Assembly (NCBI GenBank): GCA_023391815.1
Contig: JAEWAF010000078.1
Coordinates: forward strand, 1 to 37,083
Direction of reading: 5' to 3'
DNA from: Pseudomonadota bacterium
Lineage (GTDB): Bacteria; Pseudomonadota; Gammaproteobacteria; Steroidobacterales; Steroidobacteraceae
DNA: 37,083 nt
Shown here: positions 16,690 through 22,920 of the stretch, one piece after another
How positions within the stretch are numbered: the first letter of the stretch is position 1
How the letters are laid out: each line of letters begins with the position of its first letter
The notes under the pieces: generated by a model
What the model was told of the DNA's origin: nothing
Seen by the model: the letters and a program-made list of their open reading frames with translations, nothing else
Databases searched by the model: none
Program-made: the position numbers and the translations under genes

Positions 16690-17490
16690 ATGACCAGAAT
16701 CGCCTTACTCGGCGTCCCGCACGATGAGAACTCGTCTTACCTGAGAGGCGCGGCCGAAGGACCGGATCTGATCCGTCGCGAGGTACACAACGATGCCTAC
16801 AGCATGTGGAGCGAGACGGGCGTTGACCTCAGCGTGCCCGGCAGGCTCGTCGACCATGGCAACGTTCAGTTCGATGGCGACCACGATCCGTGGCAGCTCA
16901 TCGAGCAAGCCGTCGGCAACGCGCTGGAGTCGAGCGATTCGCTGATTTGTCTCGGCGGCGATCATGCGATCACGTATCCGATCATGCGCGGCGTCCGCAA
17001 GCATCATCCGCGTCTGACCATTCTTCATATCGACGCGCATGCCGACATCTATCACGCGTACCAGAACAATCCGCGCTCGCACGCTTCGCCGTTCGCGCGG
17101 ATCATGGAAGAGAAACTGACGGACCGGCTGATTCAGGTCGGTCTGCGAACCATCTGCGATGAGCATCGCCAGCAGTTCAAGCGTTTTGGCGTCGAGGTGA
17201 TCGAAGCCGGACGCTGGAGCGATTGCATGAAATTGCAGTTCGACACGCCGGTCTACGTCTCGCTCGACATCGACGGCCTCGATCCCGCCTTCGCTCCAGG
17301 GGTTGCGCATCGTGAACCTGGCGGGCCTTCGCCGCGCCAGGTCATCGATCTGATTCAATCCATCAGGCAACCCATCGTCGCCGCCGACATCGTCGAGTAC
17401 AACCCCCGCTGCGATATCTCCAATCAGACCACGCTGGTCGCGGCCAAGCTGGTCAAGGAGATCGCGGGCATGATGATCAAGAACCGCTAG
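16690..17490 (+). CDS. Arginase/agmatinase-family ureohydrolase
   Basis: 266 residues. ATG 16690 is fixed by AAGGAG at 16675-16680; the longer upstream frame is not coding. Family metal ligands are all present: His92 in LGGDHA, Asp115/His117/Asp119 in HIDAHAD, and Asp193/Asp195 in SLDIDGLDPAFAPG, followed by EPGGPSPRQ. The enzyme uses two Mn ions to hydrolyse a guanidino group and release urea. Whether the substrate is agmatine, arginine, formiminoglutamate, guanidinobutyrate or another guanidino compound is not decided by these motifs. The nearby SMR exporter, whose sequence type resembles guanidinium exporters, lies on the other strand. It ends 1 bp before the converging azoreductase gene. 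Confidence 0.92.
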   Translation: MTRIALLGVPHDENSSYLRGAAEGPDLIRREVHNDAYSMWSETGVDLSVPGRLVDHGNVQFDGDHDPWQLIEQAVGNALESSDSLICLGGDHAITYPIMRGVRKHHPRLTILHIDAHADIYHAYQNNPRSHASPFARIMEEKLTDRLIQVGLRTICDEHRQQFKRFGVEVIEAGRWSDCMKLQFDTPVYVSLDIDGLDPAFAPGVAHREPGGPSPRQVIDLIQSIRQPIVAADIVEYNPRCDISNQTTLVAAKLVKEIAGMMIKNR

Positions 17491-17491
17491 C

Positions 17492-18118
17492 TCAGAAGTC
17501 TGCGGCCAGCTTCGTCGCGGAGGCGATTGCCGCCGCCCGCAGCTGGCCGACGGTTTCCGGATCGGACAACGTCGGCGCGACCGTGATCTCTTGCACATCG
17601 TCGATGCCGATGAAGCGCAGCCACTGCCGTAGAAACGGTTTCTGGAAATCGTCCATCCCTTCGCCACTGCGCACATGCGGATTGGCGGTGGCATAGATCG
17701 CGAGCGCTTTCTTGCCCTGGAAGATCGTTCCGTACCCGGCCGCGCGTGACCACGTCCAGTTCTCTCCTGGCAGGGTGACGACATCGATGTAATGCTTGAG
17801 CGGATACGGCACGCCGAAATTCCACATCGGCACACTGAAGACGTACTTGTCCGCCGAATTGAAATGTCGTGAAACCTCGCGCACCGCATTCCAACGCGCG
17901 AATTGTTCCGGCGTGAAGTCGTTTCGACGCAGGACCGCGAACTTCGCCTCGATGGTCGCGTTATCGAACGGCGGCAGCACCCTGTCCCACAAATCGACGC
18001 GCTCGATCTCATCCTGCGGATGAGCGACTCGATACGCTTCCAGAAAGGCCTGAGCGACGGCGATCGTGTGCGAACGACTTTTCGACGGCGATGCCTCGAT
18101 ATAAAGCAGCTTGCTCAT
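17492..18118 (-). CDS. azoR: FMN-dependent NADH azoreductase/quinone reductase
   Basis: 208 residues from ATG 18118, in the ATGA overlap with the SMR gene; the longer frame to 18256 is the SMR gene in another register. Flavodoxin-like fold: LLYIEASPSKSRSHT at the N-terminus (FMN phosphate loop), PMWNFGVPYPLKHYIDV (family signature), then GKKALAIYAT. AzoR enzymes reduce quinones and azo compounds by two-electron transfer with NADH or NADPH and help against thiol or electrophile stress. The length agrees with the family. Co-expression with an SMR exporter suggests a small detoxification operon. Confidence 0.92.
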   Translation of the reverse strand: MSKLLYIEASPSKSRSHTIAVAQAFLEAYRVAHPQDEIERVDLWDRVLPPFDNATIEAKFAVLRRNDFTPEQFARWNAVREVSRHFNSADKYVFSVPMWNFGVPYPLKHYIDVVTLPGENWTWSRAAGYGTIFQGKKALAIYATANPHVRSGEGMDDFQKPFLRQWLRFIGIDDVQEITVAPTLSDPETVGQLRAAAIASATKLAADF

Positions 18119-18438
18119 ACCGCCCCCTCCAGCAGATGCAGTCCAATGATTCCGCCGAACACGGCCGCCAGGCAGAGCAGACGCAGCGGATGCGCGCTGT
18201 CCCCGAACGCAAACATGCCGACGATCGAGACGCCGATCGCGCCGATGCCGGTCCATACCGCGTACGCGGTCGTCACTGGAAGTTGCTTAACGGCGAGGGT
18301 TAGAAGGACGACGCTCGCGATCGCCGCGCCGAGCCCGACGACACTCGGCCAAAGGCGAGTCCAGCCTTCGGCCGATTTCAACGCGATCACCATCGCTATC
18401 TCGATGGCGCCCGCAACGACGAGAAGGAACCAAGCCAT
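18115..18438 (-). CDS. SMR-family exporter, SugE/Gdx type
   Basis: 107 residues with four membrane segments, the normal SMR size. The essential membrane glutamate is Glu13 in AGAIEIAMV, and AYAVWTGIGAIG is the helix-3 signature. The wording (ALKSAEGWT, AVKQLPVTTAYAVWTGIGA) is closer to SugE/Gdx guanidinium exporters than to the EmrE multidrug type. The protein is a dual-topology dimer that exchanges protons for a cation. It is first in an operon with azoR (ATGA overlap). Its ribosome site and ATG lie in a strong hairpin (see 18435-18467). Guanidinium versus quaternary ammonium specificity is inferred from motif resemblance. Confidence 0.9.
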   Translation of the reverse strand: MAWFLLVVAGAIEIAMVIALKSAEGWTRLWPSVVGLGAAIASVVLLTLAVKQLPVTTAYAVWTGIGAIGVSIVGMFAFGDSAHPLRLLCLAAVFGGIIGLHLLEGAV

Positions 18439-18467
18439 GGGTGTCTCCTATTGAGGAGACACCATGG
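18435..18467 (-). promoter_or_regulatory. Hairpin sequestering the SMR start site, with a 5-codon upstream ORF
   Basis: On the minus strand the RNA reads CCAUGGUGUCUCC - UCAAUA - GGAGACACCCAUGG. A 9-bp stem plus four more pairs across one bulge enclose the GGAG ribosome site and the SMR AUG (18438-18436). The 5' arm contains its own AUG (18465) that opens a five-codon frame, MVSPQ, whose UAG (18450-18448) abuts the ribosome site. The arrangement suggests translational gating of the operon. Confidence 0.6.
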
Positions 18468-18539
18468 TGCGTGCGATCACGCGGTTTCCAACAGAGCGCC
18501 GGCCGCACAGGGGGTGTGCGCAAAGGCACCGGCCTCGAC

Positions 18540-18983
18540 TCAGCCAGGAATCTCCGGCTCGACCAGCTTGGCCAGTTGCTCGAGCGATTCCTGCCAGCCG
18601 AGGTAGCAACCCTCCACCGGGATCACATCGGGAACGCCTTCCTGCACGATATGAATCTCGACGCCGACCGCGACCGGTGTGATGACGATGCTGGTCGGCA
18701 TCTCGCCCGGCAGGTTCGCATCTTCGAACGTGCTGACGTAACGAATCTTCTGATTCGGCACCAGTTCGAGGTACTTGCCGCCGAAGGCATGCGCCTGACC
18801 GGTACCGAAGTTGGTGAACGACGCGCGATACGAGCCGCCGACCCTGGCATCGAGCTGATCCACCTTGCAGGTGAACCCATACGGGGGCAGCCATTTGGCG
18901 AATGCCTGCGGATCGAGGAACGCACGATAAACGCGCTCGGGCTTGGAACGAAGGACGCGGTGAAGACGGACGGTGCCTGGCAT
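18540..18983 (-). CDS. SRPBCC/AHSA1-family protein
   Basis: 147 residues from ATG 18983, which follows AGGAG (GTCAGGAGAGAACA). The upstream frame to 19058 is Gly/Arg-rich and non-coding. Family marks: RVYRAFLDPQAFAKWLPPYGF near the N-terminus, ARVGGSYRASFTN, GKYLELVPNQKIRYVSTFED, and a C-terminal GCYLGWQESLEQLAKLVE helix. These are the features of the START-like Aha1/SRPBCC fold, which binds a hydrophobic ligand in a deep cavity. Ligand and role are unknown. It sits alone between the SMR operon and the M56-BlaI pair, 85 bp from the latter. Confidence 0.88.
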   Translation of the reverse strand: MPGTVRLHRVLRSKPERVYRAFLDPQAFAKWLPPYGFTCKVDQLDARVGGSYRASFTNFGTGQAHAFGGKYLELVPNQKIRYVSTFEDANLPGEMPTSIVITPVAVGVEIHIVQEGVPDVIPVEGCYLGWQESLEQLAKLVEPEIPG

Positions 18984-19068
18984 TGTTCTCTCCTGACGAG
19001 TAGTGGGGGTTCGAGGCAAGGACGACCGGCCCCCGCCGCCGCCGACATCGCCGCCCAACTATTCGAGG

Positions 19069-20376
19069 TTAAAGATGAACGCGGCCCGCCACCAGCTCGC
19101 CCGCGATGAGATCGCAGCCGGTATCGCAGTCCCTCTTCACGTAGAGCTGCAAATTGGAATTGGTCTGCAGGATGTGCTTGAGCAACTCGCGATACACGCC
19201 GCGCTCGCTCGCTTCGGCGTCCGAATGCCAGCGTGCCTGGATGTTGTAGTAAACGTCCGTGAGCTCGGGATCGCCATTGACGCGCGACGCCGGATAAGCC
19301 AGCGAGATCAGGCTCCGCAGGGAAATGTTATCGAGCGCGAGCCGGCCGGCCGGGTCGAACCGGGCATCGTGCAGCCAGCGCGGCGCGGCCGGCGACAGCG
19401 TGATGCTCTCAAACACGATTTGGGCACCGTCGGACGCTTCACGTGCGGCGCCGGTCGTAGCACCCGCCAGCACCGGCCCGTAACAAAGCGCCATCCCCAT
19501 CATGAGCAACAACATGGCTCGGGGCTCATCGATCGGCGACGCGCGCTGCGGACTCAGAATCGAAGTCATGCGTTGCTTCAAATCGCCACCGCTCGAGGCC
19601 GCGACCCCGGCGAAGCGCGCCGTCACACCCAACCGGCAGACATGTAACAGCGATTCCGCGTAGACCACCTGCTCATGCCCGTCTTCGATCACGGCTTCAT
19701 CGCAAGCCGCCTCTCGCTCGCGCAGCAAGTTCGCGCCGATCCACCACACCAGCGGATGGAACCAGAAGATCACTTCGACCAGCTTGTGAATCGCGGCGGT
19801 GAGATTGTCGCGACGACGGACATGACACAGCTCATGGGCTAGCACTGCTTGTATCTGCGATGCGTTCAACTCCTGCATGACCGCTCGGGGCAATATCAGC
19901 ACCGGCTTGAACACACCGAACACACCGGGCGTCAATCCCGCCGAGGTGACGCGAACGGGCACAGGCAAATCCATCGGCAAACACGGAGCGGATGCCAACA
20001 GCGCGCGCATCGCTCGCCATTGCGACCACCACCGCCACAACAACACCACCGAGCCTGTCGCCCAGAGCGCAACCGCGACGATCGATAAGGTCGGCAGCAC
20101 GGAATGATCGAATCGGGCGGCGCCGATGGAAGGAACGAAAATCGCGCTGCCGGTTTCCAATATCGTCGGCGCCAGCGTGATCGGCGCCGGCAAGGAGCGG
20201 CCGAGATAGTCGCCCACTTGTTGTAACAAGCTGAACGGCACCAGAAATTTCACCGACGCGCAGAACCAGATCCAATACCGGATCTCAGCAGGATTGCGCC
20301 GGCACACTCGCGTCAACACCCAGGCCGCGATCAGGACCACGGTCGATTGCCACAGGTGCAGCGCGAATGCCGTCAT
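19069..20376 (-). CDS. M56 BlaR1-type membrane zinc protease with a TIGR03435-like sensor end
   Basis: 435 residues. The N-terminal half has hydrophobic segments (about 5-22, 36-52, 93-113) and the M56 zinc site HELCH (181-185) with the downstream REREAACDEAV motif. A last membrane segment lies at about 286-306. The periplasmic C-terminus (310-435) reads FESITLSPAAPRWLHDARFDPAGRLALDNISLRSLISLAY, here given as two blocks: FESITLSP and then FDPAGRLALDNISLRSLI. It resembles the TIGR03435 domain rather than the penicillin-binding domain of BlaR1. BlaR1-type proteins sense an external signal and cleave the partner BlaI repressor inside the cell. The ATG overlaps the blaI stop (20373-20376). The signal is therefore probably not a beta-lactam; its identity is unknown. 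Confidence 0.9.
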   Translation of the reverse strand: MTAFALHLWQSTVVLIAAWVLTRVCRRNPAEIRYWIWFCASVKFLVPFSLLQQVGDYLGRSLPAPITLAPTILETGSAIFVPSIGAARFDHSVLPTLSIVAVALWATGSVVLLWRWWSQWRAMRALLASAPCLPMDLPVPVRVTSAGLTPGVFGVFKPVLILPRAVMQELNASQIQAVLAHELCHVRRRDNLTAAIHKLVEVIFWFHPLVWWIGANLLREREAACDEAVIEDGHEQVVYAESLLHVCRLGVTARFAGVAASSGGDLKQRMTSILSPQRASPIDEPRAMLLLMMGMALCYGPVLAGATTGAAREASDGAQIVFESITLSPAAPRWLHDARFDPAGRLALDNISLRSLISLAYPASRVNGDPELTDVYYNIQARWHSDAEASERGVYRELLKHILQTNSNLQLYVKRDCDTGCDLIAGELVAGRVHL

Positions 20377-20759
20377 GCGTTCTCGTCCTTCTTGCCGAGC
20401 CCCCGCAGGATTTTCTCGGCCTCCTTGATATCGCCCATGGTCAGCTTGCCCGACTCGATGAGGTGCGCCATGACCGGCTGCGCACGACCGCCGAACAGGC
20501 CGAGCAGATCATCGATCAGGCGGCGCTCGGCAGCCTCGCGGGTGATCGTCGCTTCGAAAATATGCGCGTTACTTATTTTCTTGGCGCGTCTGAGCATTTC
20601 CTTCGCTTCCAGGCGGTACACCATGGTCTGCACGGTGGTGTAAGCCGGCCGGCCCCGCTTGGGAAAGGCGTCGTGGATTTCGCGGATGGAGCTGGCGCCC
20701 TGGTTCCAGAGCGTCTCCATGATGGTCAATTCCAGCTTACTGAGCTTCTGCGACGGCAT
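20373..20759 (-). CDS. BlaI/MecI/CopY-family transcriptional repressor
   Basis: 128 residues from ATG 20759, preceded by GAGG six bases away; the longer frame to 20885 crosses the regulatory region and is rejected. Winged-helix signatures: KLSKLELTIMETLWNQGASS, REIHDAF, PAYTTVQTMVYRLEAKEML and the C-terminal dimer helix RLIDDLLGLFGG. BlaI repressors bind dyads in front of their own and neighbouring genes as dimers and are inactivated by proteolysis through the M56 partner, which is encoded directly downstream with a 4-bp overlap. The most likely operator region is 20800-20856, shared with the divergent exbB gene. Confidence 0.92.
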   Translation of the reverse strand: MPSQKLSKLELTIMETLWNQGASSIREIHDAFPKRGRPAYTTVQTMVYRLEAKEMLRRAKKISNAHIFEATITREAAERRLIDDLLGLFGGRAQPVMAHLIESGKLTMGDIKEAEKILRGLGKKDENA

Positions 20760-20799
20760 TCCGACCTCGAAACGATCACCGTCGTTGAGCCTACGCCCG

Positions 20800-20841
20800 T
20801 TGTAGTAGCGCCCGCAAGTCGCTTGCGCGCATCTACTACAA
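20800..20841. repeat. Long imperfect palindrome between blaI and exbB
   Basis: Outer arms TTGTAGTAG (20800-20808) and CTACTACAA (20833-20841) are perfect inverted repeats. Inner arms CGCAAG (20813-20818) and CTTGCG (20822-20827) flank a TCG loop, with two more G-C pairs between. It could be a BlaI operator (TACTAC half-sites resemble BlaI/MecI boxes) or a REP-type extragenic palindrome. A separate short dyad TAGTGACTA lies at 20848-20856. Confidence 0.6.
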
Positions 20842-20890
20842 CTGTCATAGTGACTACGACTTCTGTGGTCCACACTACGAGGCAAAGCCC

Positions 20891-21637
20891 ATGGCCGGCG
20901 AGACGCAAACAGTCCATAACCAATTCGATATGCTGGGTTTTCTGAGCGAGGCGGGCGGGTTGTCCTACGCCATCCTGATCGTGCTGGTGGCCATGTCGAT
21001 GGCCTGCTGGTTCATCACGCTCACTCGGATCTGGGAGCAGCGGAAGATCAACAAAGATTACGGCGACGCGCGCAAGAAGTTCTGGGCCTCGGGCAATTTG
21101 CACGACGGCATCGCCGCGCTCGGCGGCCGAGAGAATGTGTTTCGCATGCTGGCCGAAGACGGGCTACGCGCGAAGCAATATCACCAGGGCCATCTCACCG
21201 CAGAAATGCCCCTCAACGAATGGCTCGCGATCGCGTTACAGCGCTCGATGGAAAGCGTCACCGCGCGGTTGCAGCTGGGCCTGGCCATCCTGGCCACGAC
21301 CGGATCGGTCTCGCCTTTCATCGGCCTGCTCGGCACGGTGTGGGGCATCTTGAACGCGCTGACTCGCATTTCGTTGTCCGGTCAGCCCAGCCTCGATCAG
21401 ATCGCCGGCCCGATCGGCGAGGCGCTGGTGATGACCGCCATCGGCTTGTTCGTCGCCGTGCCCGCGGTCATGGGCTACAACTGGCTGATCCGACGTAACA
21501 GAGCCATCCAGGAAAACATGCGACTGTTCGCAGCCGACGTTCATTCTTATCTCGTCGGCGGCGCGCGCTTCGACACCGCGACTCCGGTGTCCCGCAGCCC
21601 CGCCGCTCGCGCCACGCCGGTCGCGAAGACCGCTTGA
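20891..21637 (+). CDS. MotA/TolQ/ExbB-family proton channel subunit (orphan)
   Basis: 248 residues, ATG preceded by GAGG. Three membrane segments: about 20-43, a second in the LGLAILATTGSVSPFIGLLGTVWGI block, and a third in ALVMTAIGLFVAVPAVMGYNWL. The GLLGTVWGI and TAIGLFVAVPA motifs are diagnostic for ExbB/TolQ. These proteins form a pentameric proton channel around ExbD/TolR and power TonB. No exbD or tonB gene is next to it in the window, so its partner must be elsewhere or it works differently. It is divergent from blaI, with both promoters in the same 131 bp, so it may belong to the BlaI regulon. Confidence 0.92.
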   Translation: MAGETQTVHNQFDMLGFLSEAGGLSYAILIVLVAMSMACWFITLTRIWEQRKINKDYGDARKKFWASGNLHDGIAALGGRENVFRMLAEDGLRAKQYHQGHLTAEMPLNEWLAIALQRSMESVTARLQLGLAILATTGSVSPFIGLLGTVWGILNALTRISLSGQPSLDQIAGPIGEALVMTAIGLFVAVPAVMGYNWLIRRNRAIQENMRLFAADVHSYLVGGARFDTATPVSRSPAARATPVAKTA

Positions 21638-21647
21638 TCGATCGAAA

Positions 21648-21714
21648 GATCAGCGCAAGGACGCGCTGATCCATACGCCTGTCACATTCTGGACATATCC
21701 TCGTCATGACGAGG
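21648..21714 (+). terminator. Hairpin plus perfect 16-bp palindrome after exbB
   Basis: GATCAGCGC (21648-21656) and GCGCTGATC (21663-21671) form a perfect 9-bp stem with a 6-base loop, without a U-tract. Further on, CCTCGTCATGACGAGG (21699-21714) is a perfect palindrome followed by TTTGCT. Either hairpin may terminate exbB transcription. The second could instead be an operator for the gene starting at 21743. Confidence 0.45.
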
Positions 21715-21742
21715 TTTGCTCCCACGACAGGTCCCACGGCTC

Positions 21743-22321
21743 ATGAAACGGTTTGGAAAAGCTCCGGCGCTGCTCGCGCTCCTCATCACCTCCACGCTGA
21801 TCGCCGCTACCAGCGAGGCCGACCCGTTACATAAGTACCGCAACGAAGGTGCGTGGTGTCACGTCGATAGTGGCTGGATGTTCCCGCTGGAGGTAGGGAG
21901 CTTCGCGCGGGTGTTGCAGCCCTACAATATCGATGGCAACAACGATGCGGGCGCCGAGTATCGGCAGGCATCGCTGCAAGGCGCGGTTGAAGTCGATATC
22001 TATGCCGCCGATTCGTCAGCGACGGATGCAACCATCGATGGCGCGAAGGCCACCGCGGCCAGCAAAGCAGGCGCAGGCGCGAAGGTTGAATCGGAACAGC
22101 CGTTCAAGCTCGGCGCGGCAAAAAATCTCGAAGGCGCGAAGATCAGATATGCGAACGCGTCCGGTGAGCAGACCAATCTCTACTACTTCACGACCGATCG
22201 CTGGCGCGTAAAAGTACTGGCGCGCGCCGAAGCAGGCGGCAACGAGAGCGACAAGGCGTTCGATGCCTTCGTGCAAGCACTGCCATGGCATACACTGGGC
22301 ACGAATCCGGGCATTCATTGA
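21743..22321 (+). CDS. Exported protein of unknown function
   Basis: 192 residues from ATG 21743. The frame opens at 21716, but that would add nine residues before a normal signal peptide (MKRFGKAPALLALLITSTLI, cleavage near TSEA-D). The mature protein contains one cysteine (GAWCHVDSGWMFP), an Ala/Lys-rich low-complexity stretch (GAKATAASKAGAGAKVES, about 105-122) and a C-terminal segment of alternating strands and helix (TNLYYFTTDRWRVKVLARAE, ESDKAFDAFVQALPW). I recognise no family. It is followed after 8 bp by the HEAT-repeat gene, so the two form an operon. Confidence 0.8.
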   Translation: MKRFGKAPALLALLITSTLIAATSEADPLHKYRNEGAWCHVDSGWMFPLEVGSFARVLQPYNIDGNNDAGAEYRQASLQGAVEVDIYAADSSATDATIDGAKATAASKAGAGAKVESEQPFKLGAAKNLEGAKIRYANASGEQTNLYYFTTDRWRVKVLARAEAGGNESDKAFDAFVQALPWHTLGTNPGIH

Positions 22322-22329
22322 GATTCAAC

Positions 22330-22920
22330 ATGCGACCTTCCGTGATCGTGGTAGTGGTGGGCATGGTTGCCGCATGCGGTGCGCTTCTTTATATGCAGGC
22401 AGGCAGCCAATCGCCGGAAGCAGCGGCAGTGCCGACTGCATCGGCCGCGCCGACCTCCGAGCAAACACAGGCAGCGACATCCGCGCCCAACTCGCCGCCA
22501 TCGACGAGCGTGCCAGCGCCCACTGAAGCTCAGGCTGTGTCATCGAACGCTGGCGATGCCCCCGCCTCGATCCAACCCGCAAGACACGACACGGTCGAGC
22601 AATGGATCAAAGACACCCAAGACAACGACCCCAAAATCCGAGCCGCCGCCATCGCCAAGCTGGCGAATGCGCCCAAAGGGCAAGCATTGCCAGCGCTGAA
22701 GAACGTCATCGAAACGGGCGAGCCGGAGATCGATCGTCACATCGCGCTCAACTCACTGCACACCCTCGCCCTGCGGGATGGCGACCCGAGCGGACAGGTT
22801 CGCGATGTCATGCGCCGCGCGATCTATCACAGCGACAACGACGGCGTAATGCAGACTGCGCAGTCGCTGCTCGACGATGTCGAAGCGGCGCTGGCGGAGC
22901 AACCACCGCAGTCGAATTAG
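22330..22920 (+). CDS. Membrane-anchored HEAT-repeat-like protein
   Basis: 196 residues from ATG 22330. An N-terminal hydrophobic segment (PSVIVVVVGMVAACGALLYM) is either a signal anchor or an uncleaved signal. A Pro/Ser/Thr/Ala-rich linker (about 27-85) follows, then a helical-repeat region of about 100 residues (DNDPKIRAAAIAKLANAPKG, ALPALKNVIETGEPEIDRHI, ALNSLHTLALRDGDPSGQVR). The repeats have the spacing of HEAT/armadillo units, which mediate protein binding. It probably displays a small solenoid in the periplasm. It ends on the first bases of the converging TonB receptor gene. Confidence 0.82.
   Translation: MRPSVIVVVVGMVAACGALLYMQAGSQSPEAAAVPTASAAPTSEQTQAATSAPNSPPSTSVPAPTEAQAVSSNAGDAPASIQPARHDTVEQWIKDTQDNDPKIRAAAIAKLANAPKGQALPALKNVIETGEPEIDRHIALNSLHTLALRDGDPSGQVRDVMRRAIYHSDNDGVMQTAQSLLDDVEAALAEQPPQSN

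Noticed and set aside
18439..18539. Guanidine riboswitch before the SugE/Gdx-like gene
   Set aside because: No ykkC core, no paired ACGR-loop hairpins and no guanidine-III pseudoknot pattern. Only one hairpin with a UCAAUA loop is present.
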